Source: Lachnoanaerobaculum umeaense (GTDB taxonomy: Bacteria > Bacillota > Clostridia > Lachnospirales > Lachnospiraceae). From it: 64,000 bases of DNA. The DNA lies in NCBI RefSeq assembly GCF_003589745.1, contig NZ_CP032364.1, positions 1,674,001 to 1,738,000 on the forward strand. Reading direction: 5' to 3'. Positions within the stretch are counted from its first letter, which is position 1, and each line of letters begins with the position of its first letter. Made by a program: the position numbers and the translations under genes. Positions 26,714-34,991 of the stretch are shown here, in pieces. The notes under the pieces were generated by a model, which saw only the letters and a program-made list of their open reading frames with translations, was not told the DNA's origin and ran no database searches.

Positions 26714-26989
26714 TTAATTTATAGGAACAATCCATTTGCAAACTCCGTATTCAAGATAAGCTGCCAATATAGGCAGCTTATTTATCACACTCTTAATTCT
26801 ATCACTGTCAGCATTTTTATCAATTGATAGTTCATGTAAATTTGTATAAGGAAAATAGCTTTTTTCTGCTGAAACTTTTTGAATCACCTGATTTCTCTGT
26901 GCTTTTACAGCAGACATACTACATCCTACTAAAACAAAAGCGGTACAACTCAATACTACACATGTCGATAATTTCTTTTTAATAATCAT
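26714..26989 (-). CDS. Small predicted lipoprotein of unknown function
   Basis: 91 residues. A basic start and hydrophobic stretch end in the lipobox FVLVGCS, Cys23, so the protein is probably exported and lipid-anchored. The mature 68 residues (YTNLHELSIDKNADSDRIKS, then VINKLP) faintly recall the start of DUF4825 domains (a pattern near VGDNSKV...LP) but stop early, so it may be a truncated member; I am not sure. AAGGAGA gives a good start, and it follows the DUF308 gene by 22 bases, so it is probably the last gene of the valS-folC operon. A 10-base perfect stem (ATAAGCTGCC / GGCAGCTTAT, near 26757-26783) lies inside its 3' part. Confidence 0.6.
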   Translation of the reverse strand: MIIKKKLSTCVVLSCTAFVLVGCSMSAVKAQRNQVIQKVSAEKSYFPYTNLHELSIDKNADSDRIKSVINKLPILAAYLEYGVCKWIVPIN

Positions 26990-27011
26990 ACTATTCTCCT
27001 TATTGCATTAT

Positions 27012-27557
27012 TTATTTCAACTTTCTTTCCATTCTATTTAATCTAAAGAATCTGAAAATAGCAACTATAGCCTGTACAATTAGAGATATAGCAATAATTA
27101 AAGATATATAGCTTGCAATTAGCAATGGATTCAATATAACTATAATACCAAATATAATTTGTATTACTGCTATTACAATAAGTCGCTGCCCTATATTTTT
27201 TTCAAACTTTACAACTCTCATTCCCATAAGCAATTTGCTTATGCCGATAAAAAACAACCAGATACCTATTGCCACAATAATAGTAATAGGTAATCCCAAA
27301 GGATATCCTATGACCAAATATATTCCTATAATTATTGAAATAATTCCTTCAACCAATCTCCAATTACTTCTGCCTTCTCTTTTTTCAGATAAATATGCAC
27401 TTATTTGTGAAATACCCTCTATCAAAAGCATTACACAGAAAATAATATTTATTGTGTACGCTATAAATAAAGGCCTTGTTATAATATATATTCCCACTAT
27501 CAAAAAGATTATTCCTGATATAAGTGAGAAATATTTTGTTCTGGAAATATCGTTCAT
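27012..27557 (-). CDS. DUF308 (HdeD-like) multi-spanning membrane protein
   Basis: 181 residues with about six hydrophobic segments in three repeated pairs, e.g. FSLISGIIFLIVGIYII, LVEGIISIIIGIYLVIG and IAVIQIIFGIIVILNPLL; the repeated gxxxxxxG-I-x-L pattern is that of HdeD/DUF308 proteins. The E. coli relative HdeD is linked to acid resistance, but the activity is unknown. The ATG shares its A with the TGA stop of the TPR gene and has AAAGGGG before it, so translation is coupled; the two proteins probably work together at the membrane. Confidence 0.85.
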   Translation of the reverse strand: MNDISRTKYFSLISGIIFLIVGIYIITRPLFIAYTINIIFCVMLLIEGISQISAYLSEKREGRSNWRLVEGIISIIIGIYLVIGYPLGLPITIIVAIGIWLFFIGISKLLMGMRVVKFEKNIGQRLIVIAVIQIIFGIIVILNPLLIASYISLIIAISLIVQAIVAIFRFFRLNRMERKLK

Positions 27558-28894
27558 CAATAACCCCTTTCTTTCTTTGAATCATTTACAAACCTGTCAT
27601 CCGGATAATTTGTAATAATTTCAGTAAATAAATTATTTGCAGTTTCTATATCTCCCATTGCCTTATATGATAGAGCTTTCTTGTACTTCGCCTCCACATA
27701 ATCCGGTGAAATTCTAAGTGCGGCATCATAATAACCTATTGCTCCTGCAAAATCTCCTGATCTGTTCAACTCATCTGCAACTTTTATCAAAAGTTTTGGT
27801 CCTTCCTCTCTCATCTTAGGTGCAATTTCTGCAAATATCCCGGTTACAGATATTTCTAATCCATTGTCCACATCTGTAAGCTGACCAACATCCAGATTTG
27901 AAAAAATCTCTGCAGCTCTTGTATAATTCTTGGTATTATACTCCTTTATAAGTCCAAGAAAATAAACATACTGTAAAAGTTTATAGTTCATATTCTCTGT
28001 AGAAGTATTATTGACCTCAGTCAGTTTGTTTACCTGCTCATTTAAATCCTCATTCTGAGTTTTTAAACTCTCCATTGCAAGATTTGTATCACTAAGTTTC
28101 TGTGATACTTCCACTATTTCCTTATTGTGGATATTACTTAGTGATACTTTCATAGTAGGCATATACAAAAATACCATGGCACATGCTCCTATTATAAGAC
28201 CTATACCAACATTGATTGCAGTAAATAATCCTGAATAGTTTCTGTAAATATCTGTCACAGGCATACTCGTATTCATATTTTCTGCAGCTTTTGCTTTTTT
28301 TACCGGACTACCTATAACATCAAGTTTTTCTTTCCTTACACTTTTCCCTTTTAATGGCTTTAGCTCATCTAAATAAGCAATAGCCTTTGCATTAAATCTG
28401 TCTATTGATATGACAGATTCCAAAAGTTTTTTAGCTTCACTTGCTCTGCCTTCTCTAATATCTAAGATTGAAAGTGCAAGCATAGCCTTCACATAATGAG
28501 GTCTTATATCCACAGCCTGCTTTAAGGTGATTCTTGCCATATCATAATTCATAGTTCTGATTTGAGAAATCGCCTTATTATACTTTGAAATAGCATCCTG
28601 TGATTTTTCTAAATACGAAGATCTATTTCTTAATTTTTGCAAATAATTTTGTGCCATATTATTTATAGGGTTTATATTTATACTGATTACCCATGAAATA
28701 AGTGCCTTTGCCTCCTCACCCATCTCAAATTGAATAAGGCCGTATAGATTTCTGGCATCTATATTTTTCTTATTCAATCCCATAGCTATGCTCAATGCAT
28801 TCAATGCCGAAGATAAATTTCTTTCCTTTGCCAAAGACAAGCCCAAATTATAATATCCGTTTGAAGCCTGCTCCAGTTTTCTTCTTTTCTTCAT
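27557..28894 (-). CDS. TPR-repeat protein with one membrane span and a coiled coil
   Basis: 445 residues. N-terminal TPR repeats (about 10-175: GYYNLGLSLAKERN, DARNLYGLIQFEMGE, YVKAMLALSILDIREG), a transmembrane segment near 225-250 (TAINVGIGLIIGACAMVFLY), a coiled coil (near 262-305, LSDTNLAMESLKTQNEDLNE) and C-terminal TPRs (GDFAGAIGYYDAALRISPDY, then AKYKKALSYKAMGD). There is no signal peptide; the two TPR blocks lie on opposite sides of the membrane. Such proteins usually hold protein complexes together. It lies between a 46-residue ORF and DUF308, with one base between its ATG and the previous stop. Confidence 0.8.
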   Translation of the reverse strand: MKKRRKLEQASNGYYNLGLSLAKERNLSSALNALSIAMGLNKKNIDARNLYGLIQFEMGEEAKALISWVISININPINNMAQNYLQKLRNRSSYLEKSQDAISKYNKAISQIRTMNYDMARITLKQAVDIRPHYVKAMLALSILDIREGRASEAKKLLESVISIDRFNAKAIAYLDELKPLKGKSVRKEKLDVIGSPVKKAKAAENMNTSMPVTDIYRNYSGLFTAINVGIGLIIGACAMVFLYMPTMKVSLSNIHNKEIVEVSQKLSDTNLAMESLKTQNEDLNEQVNKLTEVNNTSTENMNYKLLQYVYFLGLIKEYNTKNYTRAAEIFSNLDVGQLTDVDNGLEISVTGIFAEIAPKMREEGPKLLIKVADELNRSGDFAGAIGYYDAALRISPDYVEAKYKKALSYKAMGDIETANNLFTEIITNYPDDRFVNDSKKERGY

Positions 28895-28895
28895 A

Positions 28896-29036
28896 TCAGC
28901 CCTTTACTTGCTCTTTTAACATTTCCATCAAAATATCATTCATATCTGAAATATCACTTTTTGATATGATATCCTCCACAGCTGAAACATCCAGTGAAGG
29001 TTTAAATTTTTTTAATTCTTCTTCAAAATCTATCAT
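28896..29036 (-). CDS. 46-residue acidic conserved-looking small protein
   Basis: ATG at 29036 overlaps the folC stop (ATGA), stop TGA at 28896-28898, one base before the next ATG. The product starts MIDFEEELKKFKPSLDVSAV and ends LMEMLKEQVKG; it is acidic, helical in outlook, with no span or signal. GAGGAAAA in the folC tail is a ribosome site about five bases from the ATG. The exact fit between two genes with ATGA-type junctions is the main evidence that it is real. Function unknown; it might regulate or bind the TPR protein. Confidence 0.72.
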   Translation of the reverse strand: MIDFEEELKKFKPSLDVSAVEDIISKSDISDMNDILMEMLKEQVKG

Positions 29037-30235
29037 CTGTTTTCCTCTAATATCTCTCCTATTAAATACAGTGAGCCAACACAGAACAAAATTTCATCAT
29101 CTTTTTTTTCTTCTCTGGCTCTATCAAAAGCTTCTTTACTAGTATTATAGCAGGCAATGTCTGTGCTTCTTTTATTTTTTTCTAAAAGTATATTTAAGCT
29201 ATTATAAAGTTCACTGATGCTATTTGTTCTATAAGAATCTATGGATGTCAGGTAGTATTTTTCAACTTTCAAATTTGATACAATAATATCAAAAACCTTA
29301 TCCATCTCCTTATCCTTCACCAAAGAAATCAAAAGCTTAATTTTCTTTTTTTTTGTTTTCACAATATTTAAGACATTATCAATAAATTCACGTATAGCCG
29401 GCTCATTATGTGCCCCATCTATGATAATATCTTTTTCTATTTCTTCCATCCTGCCATGCCATATTGTATTTCGTATGGCTGCATCAATATTCTCTATGTT
29501 ATTAAGCAGCTGCCTTGCTCCAAGTATTGCAAGTGCAGCCGCCTTCTTCTTATATTTTATACAGGTAAAATCCAAACTTTCATATTCAAAATCTGAAAGT
29601 GCTATTAGTTTTGCATTCTGTTCTTTCGCCTTTTTTGTAATTATTTCATTTACTTCTTTATTTGAATCATCAAAAATAACCGTGGAATTACACTTTATAA
29701 TGCCTGCCTTTTCAAAAGCAATATCTCCTATATTATTCCCCAGATACTGCATATGATCCATTCCAATACTTGTGATAATTGAAAGGTTGTCATCAAAAAC
29801 ATTTGTAACATCAAGTCTTCCGCCCATACCGGTTTCCAATATTACAAAATCCAGATTGGAATTTGAAAAATGAACCATTGCAATATAAAAAAGATATTCA
29901 AAATATGTAGGAGAAATCTTGCTATTATTTAACCTCTCTCTTACATATTTTGATATACTTTCCAGGTCATCGTCACTTATAGGTATCATATCAAGCAATA
30001 TTCTTTCATTTACTTCTATCAAATGAGGTGAAATAAATGTTCCCACCCTCATTTTATTAGCTATCAAAATATTGCTCAAATATGCACATACAGAACCCTT
30101 CCCATTGGTACCGGCTACATGTATTAAATTAGGTAGCCTGATACCAAGAGCTTTGATATTTTTTTTCACTTCAGAAAGTGTATTTTTTTCCTTTGCCCAC
30201 ATGGGAATATTCTCTATATATTCTTTTTCACTCAT
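29033..30235 (-). CDS. folC: Folylpolyglutamate synthase / dihydrofolate synthase
   Basis: Adds glutamate to dihydropteroate and folates. 400 residues, somewhat shorter than the usual 420-430. ATP-binding P-loop HVAGTNGKGSVCAYL (GTNGKGS at 42-48), TFISPHLIEVNERI, ETGMGGRLDVTNVF (metal/omega region), and SIGMDHMQYLGN. The C-terminal Mur ligase domain includes DGAHNEPA. A TTG at 30256 lies inside valS; the ATG at 30235, one base after the valS stop, is chosen. No clear ribosome site, so expression relies on coupling to valS. The order valS-folC is common in Firmicutes. Another folate gene, folA, lies at 47649-48143. Confidence 0.95.
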   Translation of the reverse strand: MSEKEYIENIPMWAKEKNTLSEVKKNIKALGIRLPNLIHVAGTNGKGSVCAYLSNILIANKMRVGTFISPHLIEVNERILLDMIPISDDDLESISKYVRERLNNSKISPTYFEYLFYIAMVHFSNSNLDFVILETGMGGRLDVTNVFDDNLSIITSIGMDHMQYLGNNIGDIAFEKAGIIKCNSTVIFDDSNKEVNEIITKKAKEQNAKLIALSDFEYESLDFTCIKYKKKAAALAILGARQLLNNIENIDAAIRNTIWHGRMEEIEKDIIIDGAHNEPAIREFIDNVLNIVKTKKKKIKLLISLVKDKEMDKVFDIIVSNLKVEKYYLTSIDSYRTNSISELYNSLNILLEKNKRSTDIACYNTSKEAFDRAREEKKDDEILFCVGSLYLIGEILEENR

Positions 30236-30236
30236 A

Positions 30237-32879
30237 TCAGTCAGATAATCTTGCAAGCTGCTCTCTTACTTGAGAAAGCATCTGTTCATAGTTTTCAAGT
30301 TTTTTCTTCTCTTCATCTATTTTTGCCTGCGGAGCCTTGCTTACAAATTTTTCATTTGAAAGCATACCTGTTGATCTTGCCACCTCACCGATAAGCTTCT
30401 TTTCTTCTTTTTTAAGTCTTTCAACTTCTTTTTCTATATCTACAAGCTCCTTTAGAGGCAGACAAATAGATGCATTGGGTATTGCAACTCTCACAGAATC
30501 TTTCTCAACATTGCTGTCATCAGATTCTATTATCAGCTTATCAAGTCCTGCCAGCTGCTTAAAGAAATCTCCGGCACTTTCAAATGTATCTCTAATCTTT
30601 TCACTTTCACTTACTACAATTCCTTTTGCCTTATGTGAAGGAGGTACATTCATAGATGCTCTTACATTTCTTATTGCCCTTACAGCTTCCTTTATAAGTT
30701 CAGCCTTGTTTTCATCACCCTCAAAATTACATTCAGGATTTTCTACCGGCCAAGGTTCAACCATTATGCTCTTTGCATCTTCATTGATTGTACAATAAAT
30801 TTCCTCTGTGATAAATGGCATAAAAGGATGTAAAAGTTTTAAAATAATATTCAAAACCTCAGTAAGAACTGCAAGTGCTGTATCTCTGCTCTCATCTTCC
30901 TTATTCCAAAGTCTTACCTTTACCATCTCAATATACCAGTCACAGAACTCTTCCCATGCAAAGTCATAGATCTTTGAAAGTGCTATACCAAGTTCAAATT
31001 TATCAAGATTTGTTGTAACTTCCTTTATAAGTCGGTTTGACTTTGAAAGAATCCACTTATCAGAAAGTAAAAGCTTTGAACTGTCTATATTCTTAGGCTT
31101 TGTGTCTCCAATATTCATCATAATGAGTCTGGCTGCATTCCATATCTTATTTGCAAAGTTTCTGGCACTTTCCACTCTTTCATAGTAGAATCTCATATCA
31201 TTACCGGGTGCATTTCCGGTTATAAGCATCATTCTAAGAGCATCAGCACCATACTTATCTATTACCTCAAGAGGATCTATACCATTTCCAAGGGATTTAC
31301 TCATCTTTCTACCCTCAGAATCTCTTACAAGACCGTGAATAAGTACTGTATGGAAAGGTGATTTTTTGGTCTGCTCATAGCCTGAGAATACCATTCTTAC
31401 TACCCAGAAGAATATAATATCATATCCTGTTACAAGTACATCTGTAGGATAAAAATATTTCATCTCTTCAGTATCATCCGGCCAGCCAAGCGTTGAGAAA
31501 GGCCAGAGTGCAGAAGAAAACCAAGTATCTAAAGTATCTTCATCCTGTACAAGTTCATGACAACCACATTTTGGACAAGCATTTGGTTTATCCTTTGCAA
31601 CTGTTATTTCACCACATTCAGAACAAGTATATGCGGGTATCTGATGTCCCCACCAAAGCTGTCTTGAAATACACCAATCCCTTATGTTTTCAAGCCAATG
31701 TAAATATGTCTTTGCATAACTTTCAGGTACAAACTTAAGTTCTCCCGTTTCTATAGCTTTTATAGCCGGCTTCGCCATCTCAGACATCGAAACAAACCAC
31801 TGTGGTTTTATAAGAGGTTCAACTACAGTCTTACATCTATCATGTCTTCCTACATTGTGACTATGTGGCTCAACCTTTACCAAAAGTCCTGCTGCATCAA
31901 GATCCTTTACTATAAGCTTTCTTGCCTCATATCTGTCCAAACCGTCATATACTGTACCCTTACAGTCGATAGTTGCATCATCATTCATTATATTGATTTG
32001 AGCAAGATTATGTCTCTTTCCTACCTCAAAATCATTAGGATCATGTGCCGGTGTTATCTTCACACATCCTGTTCCAAAAGCCTTGTCAACATACTCATCT
32101 GCAACAACCGGTATCTCTCTGCCTACTAATGGTAGAATAAGCTTTTTACCTATAATGTCCTTATATCTTTCATCTAATGGATTTACTGCTACTGCAGTAT
32201 CTCCTAAAAGAGTCTCAGGTCTTGTAGTTGCAATTTCAACAAACTTGCCTTCTTCTCCGGCAATAGGGTATTTTATATGCCAGAAATTACCTTCCATCTC
32301 AATATGCTCAACCTCAGCATCTGAAATAGATGTCTTACAAACCGGACACCAGTTTATTATTCTGTTTCCCTTATATATATACCCCTTTTCATACAATCTG
32401 ATAAAGACTTCTTTTACAGCCTTTTGTCCATGTTCATCCATGGTAAATCTTTCTCTATCCCAATCAGCTGATGATCCCAGTCTTTGTAACTGGTTAATTA
32501 TTCTTGTACCATAGTCATTTCTCCATGCCCATGCTTCCTTCAAGAATCCCTCTCTTCCAAGTTCATGCTTATCCTTGCCCTCTGATTTGAGCTTTTCAAT
32601 AACCTTTACCTCTGTAGCAATGGCTGCATGGTCGGTTCCCGGCTGCCAAAGTGCCTCATAACCTGACATTCTTTTATATCTTATTAGAATATCCTGCATA
32701 GTATTGTCCAAGGCATGACCCATATGTAACTGCCCTGTAATATTAGGTGGAGGCATTATAATAGTAAAAGGTTTTTTATCTTTATTTACCTTTGCATGAA
32801 AGTACTTTTCTTCCAACCACTTTTTATATATTCTGCCCTCTATTTTTTCCGGACTATATGTCTTTTCCAATTCCTTCAT
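30237..32879 (-). CDS. valS: Valyl-tRNA synthetase
   Basis: 880 residues, full length class I synthetase. PPPNITGQLHMGHALDN carries the HIGH motif (HMGH 52-55); GRKMSKSLGNGIDPLE is the KMSKS loop; the editing CP1 domain holds ATTRPETLLGDTAVAV. Two Cys pairs (CPVCKTSISDAEVEH and CSECGE...CPKCGCHE) suggest zinc sites. The C-terminal 60 residues form the usual coiled coil (IEKEVERLKKEEKKLIGEVA). It lies 11 bases after the 272-residue TPR gene, so this housekeeping synthetase shares a transcript with the DUF5717/DUF5716 module. No T-box leader is present. Confidence 0.98.
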   Translation of the reverse strand: MKELEKTYSPEKIEGRIYKKWLEEKYFHAKVNKDKKPFTIIMPPPNITGQLHMGHALDNTMQDILIRYKRMSGYEALWQPGTDHAAIATEVKVIEKLKSEGKDKHELGREGFLKEAWAWRNDYGTRIINQLQRLGSSADWDRERFTMDEHGQKAVKEVFIRLYEKGYIYKGNRIINWCPVCKTSISDAEVEHIEMEGNFWHIKYPIAGEEGKFVEIATTRPETLLGDTAVAVNPLDERYKDIIGKKLILPLVGREIPVVADEYVDKAFGTGCVKITPAHDPNDFEVGKRHNLAQINIMNDDATIDCKGTVYDGLDRYEARKLIVKDLDAAGLLVKVEPHSHNVGRHDRCKTVVEPLIKPQWFVSMSEMAKPAIKAIETGELKFVPESYAKTYLHWLENIRDWCISRQLWWGHQIPAYTCSECGEITVAKDKPNACPKCGCHELVQDEDTLDTWFSSALWPFSTLGWPDDTEEMKYFYPTDVLVTGYDIIFFWVVRMVFSGYEQTKKSPFHTVLIHGLVRDSEGRKMSKSLGNGIDPLEVIDKYGADALRMMLITGNAPGNDMRFYYERVESARNFANKIWNAARLIMMNIGDTKPKNIDSSKLLLSDKWILSKSNRLIKEVTTNLDKFELGIALSKIYDFAWEEFCDWYIEMVKVRLWNKEDESRDTALAVLTEVLNIILKLLHPFMPFITEEIYCTINEDAKSIMVEPWPVENPECNFEGDENKAELIKEAVRAIRNVRASMNVPPSHKAKGIVVSESEKIRDTFESAGDFFKQLAGLDKLIIESDDSNVEKDSVRVAIPNASICLPLKELVDIEKEVERLKKEEKKLIGEVARSTGMLSNEKFVSKAPQAKIDEEKKKLENYEQMLSQVREQLARLSD

Positions 32880-32890
32880 ATCTACCTGCC

Positions 32891-33709
32891 TTATTTCATA
32901 TTTCTATAATCAGATTTTAGCTTAGCAATATACTCATTTATTAATTTTTTCTTCTCTTCCTTATCATCAAGCATAAAAATAGCTTCCAGATTTTTAATTC
33001 TTTCGCCCTCTCTTATACCGTTTACGGCTATATCAAATGCTTTTCTTGCTTCTACCATCAATTCCGACTTAAGTATTGCTTCTATTTCCTCATCCTTTTT
33101 TAACTTGTCATAAGGATCAAATATTCTTTTCAAGAAATATAATTCAACCAAAATCACTTCATCATTTGTAAGTTCATAAGCTTTCTTAAAAGCATCATAG
33201 GCCTCATCATATAAGAAAAGATTCGCATATACTACTCCAAGATTGTGATAAATACTTCCGACAAAACCGTTTTCAACATTTGTATCCATCTCTATTATCT
33301 CAAGATAATATTTTTTAGCCAAATCATACTTGCCTATATAAAACATATAGTCAGCTCTCTGCTTTCCAACTTCCCAAACTGCCATTTTCTTGATTTTTCC
33401 AATGACATTTCTAAAAATTATAGATTCAGCATTATTATATAAATCACATGAATCAATGATGTAGACTAGAATGTCTTCATCACATACTCCATTAGCTATT
33501 TTCCTATTTAAATTTTCAGCTAAATCCGGTAATTTTAAATCTTTTCCAATAAAATCCACCAAAGCATCACTTACTATTCCCTCCGTGACTAATATCGGAT
33601 TTTCAAATATTACATAGCATAATTCCTCAAAGCTATAAATATCCAAAGGCAAGACATCTATATGAAAAGGATTTTTCACTTCCAGAGATTCACATAAAAT
33701 CAATCCCAT
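32891..33709 (-). CDS. TPR-containing protein, partner of DUF5716/DUF5717 (unknown function)
   Basis: 272 residues, soluble, no signal peptide. Residues about 140-190 form TPR-type helices (GSIYHNLGVVYANLFLYDEA, then AFKKAYELTNDE); the N-terminal 110 residues are a separate helical domain beginning MGLILCESLEVKNPFHIDVL with SFEELCYVIFENPILV. The C terminus is a charged helix. Its ATG lies 10 bases inside the end of the DUF5716 gene with GAGG seven bases before it, indicating coupled translation and a likely physical partner. I do not recognise a named family. Confidence 0.72.
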   Translation of the reverse strand: MGLILCESLEVKNPFHIDVLPLDIYSFEELCYVIFENPILVTEGIVSDALVDFIGKDLKLPDLAENLNRKIANGVCDEDILVYIIDSCDLYNNAESIIFRNVIGKIKKMAVWEVGKQRADYMFYIGKYDLAKKYYLEIIEMDTNVENGFVGSIYHNLGVVYANLFLYDEAYDAFKKAYELTNDEVILVELYFLKRIFDPYDKLKKDEEIEAILKSELMVEARKAFDIAVNGIREGERIKNLEAIFMLDDKEEKKKLINEYIAKLKSDYRNMK

Positions 33710-34929
33710 ATATTTACCTCAATATTTCTTTTTACACCAGTGGCAGGATACATATCTCCAAATCCGGCATCTGATATTTCCAGGTTCATTACCTTATCAC
33801 TTAAAAAGTGACTTTTCAAACAAAATCTTCTGGTTTTCACCGGTCTCTTCGGCAAGAAATCCAGAGTAATAGGAATATTCTTTTTACTTTTTCCATCTAC
33901 ACTTACTATATTTATATCTATTGATTCTCTTTCATCAGGTATTAAAAATAGTTCCTCATTAGGCTCATCCCAAATATCTCCGGCTTTTCCCAAATACATC
34001 TTGCAGCTCTTACCATTACTGAAAACATTTATAAATACATCTGATTTCAGTCTTCCTTCACAAGTAGCCAATATATTATAAATCGAATTCTCACTTGCCA
34101 GATCAACTCCCTTAAATGCCGCACCTTTGGCAAAGATATTTGTGTCCAAATACACTCTGCCTCTGGAACACAGGAAACCTATAAAACCTTCTGCCCATTC
34201 ATGCTCCGCAAACACCTGCCCTGTAAGGAAAATAGAAGAGAACTTCTTTCTATCCATTACCTTCTCGGCCACAGAGGTCAATATTTTATCTGCAAGTTTT
34301 GCACCTGACGGATTATTCAATATTTGTAAGTTAAATGCCTCATCCATATTTTCAGATTCAGCATTCACAGAAAGTTTTCTTGTGTTTCTATTTACCATCA
34401 TTTCATAATATGTAAGACTTACATCTGATAAGTCAAACATTCCAACTCTATTACTCCAAATATCCTTTTTTAAGGAAAGCACAAAATATATAAAACTTTC
34501 TTCTTTACTTATAACATGTATATGATTAGGCTGATATCCAAGTCCAACAAAAGCTTCTCTGATATCTCTCACTATATATTTATCTAACTCGGCTATAGCT
34601 ATGACTACTTCATCAGGTTTTTCCTTATACAGTTTTTCCATTCCTACATTTATTATTTCTTTGAAAAAAATCTTTAGTATTTCTTTTCCATCATATTTTG
34701 TACCATCAATAGTTGCAGTACCGTTTTTTCTTGCTAATTTTAATAATTTATCAGTAATTATTCCTTTTCCATCCAGTGCAAGAGCATAGGCTTCTTCTCC
34801 CACTACCCAAGCTTCTTCACTCTTTTTCTTACTTATGATAGTAGGGAATATTATCGCTTCATCATCAGGATAAAATATAAGGCCTGTACTTATATCAGAT
34901 AAAGCAATTCCAAGCACTCTTGGATTCAT
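33700..34929 (-). CDS. DUF5716 family protein with Hsp70/actin-like layout
   Basis: 409 residues. I read an Hsp70-like order of elements: an N-terminal strand-turn-strand (RVLGIALSDISTGLIFYP) where phosphate loop 1 would be, FPTIISKKKSEEAWVVGEEA resembling the Hsp70 P-V-G-A stretch, EVVIAIAELDKYIVRDIREA with NHIHVISKEESFIYFVLSL, then VGMFDLSDVSLTYYEM in the place of the DLGGGT loop and FSSIFLTGQVFAEHEW for the adenosine loop. Glycine-rich nucleotide contacts are weakened, so ATP binding is uncertain. The first ATG (34941) has no ribosome site; GGGAG serves the ATG at 34929. No membrane signal. Partner genes on both sides suggest a cytoplasmic complex. Confidence 0.75.
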   Translation of the reverse strand: MNPRVLGIALSDISTGLIFYPDDEAIIFPTIISKKKSEEAWVVGEEAYALALDGKGIITDKLLKLARKNGTATIDGTKYDGKEILKIFFKEIINVGMEKLYKEKPDEVVIAIAELDKYIVRDIREAFVGLGYQPNHIHVISKEESFIYFVLSLKKDIWSNRVGMFDLSDVSLTYYEMMVNRNTRKLSVNAESENMDEAFNLQILNNPSGAKLADKILTSVAEKVMDRKKFSSIFLTGQVFAEHEWAEGFIGFLCSRGRVYLDTNIFAKGAAFKGVDLASENSIYNILATCEGRLKSDVFINVFSNGKSCKMYLGKAGDIWDEPNEELFLIPDERESIDINIVSVDGKSKKNIPITLDFLPKRPVKTRRFCLKSHFLSDKVMNLEISDAGFGDMYPATGVKRNIEVNIWD

Positions 34930-34957
34930 CGTATCTCCCATTTTAGATAAATTTTAG

Positions 34958-34977
34958 ATGTAAACAAATGTTTACAT
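34958..34977. promoter_or_regulatory. Perfect inverted repeat between the DUF5717 and DUF5716 genes
   Basis: ATGTAAAC (34958-34965), four bases, GTTTACAT (34970-34977), 14 bases past the... start-proximal side of the 62-base spacer. It can be a protein operator or an 8-base RNA hairpin before the DUF5716 start; no T-run follows, so it is not a terminator. Confidence 0.45.
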
Positions 34978-34991
34978 TCCTTTCATATTTT

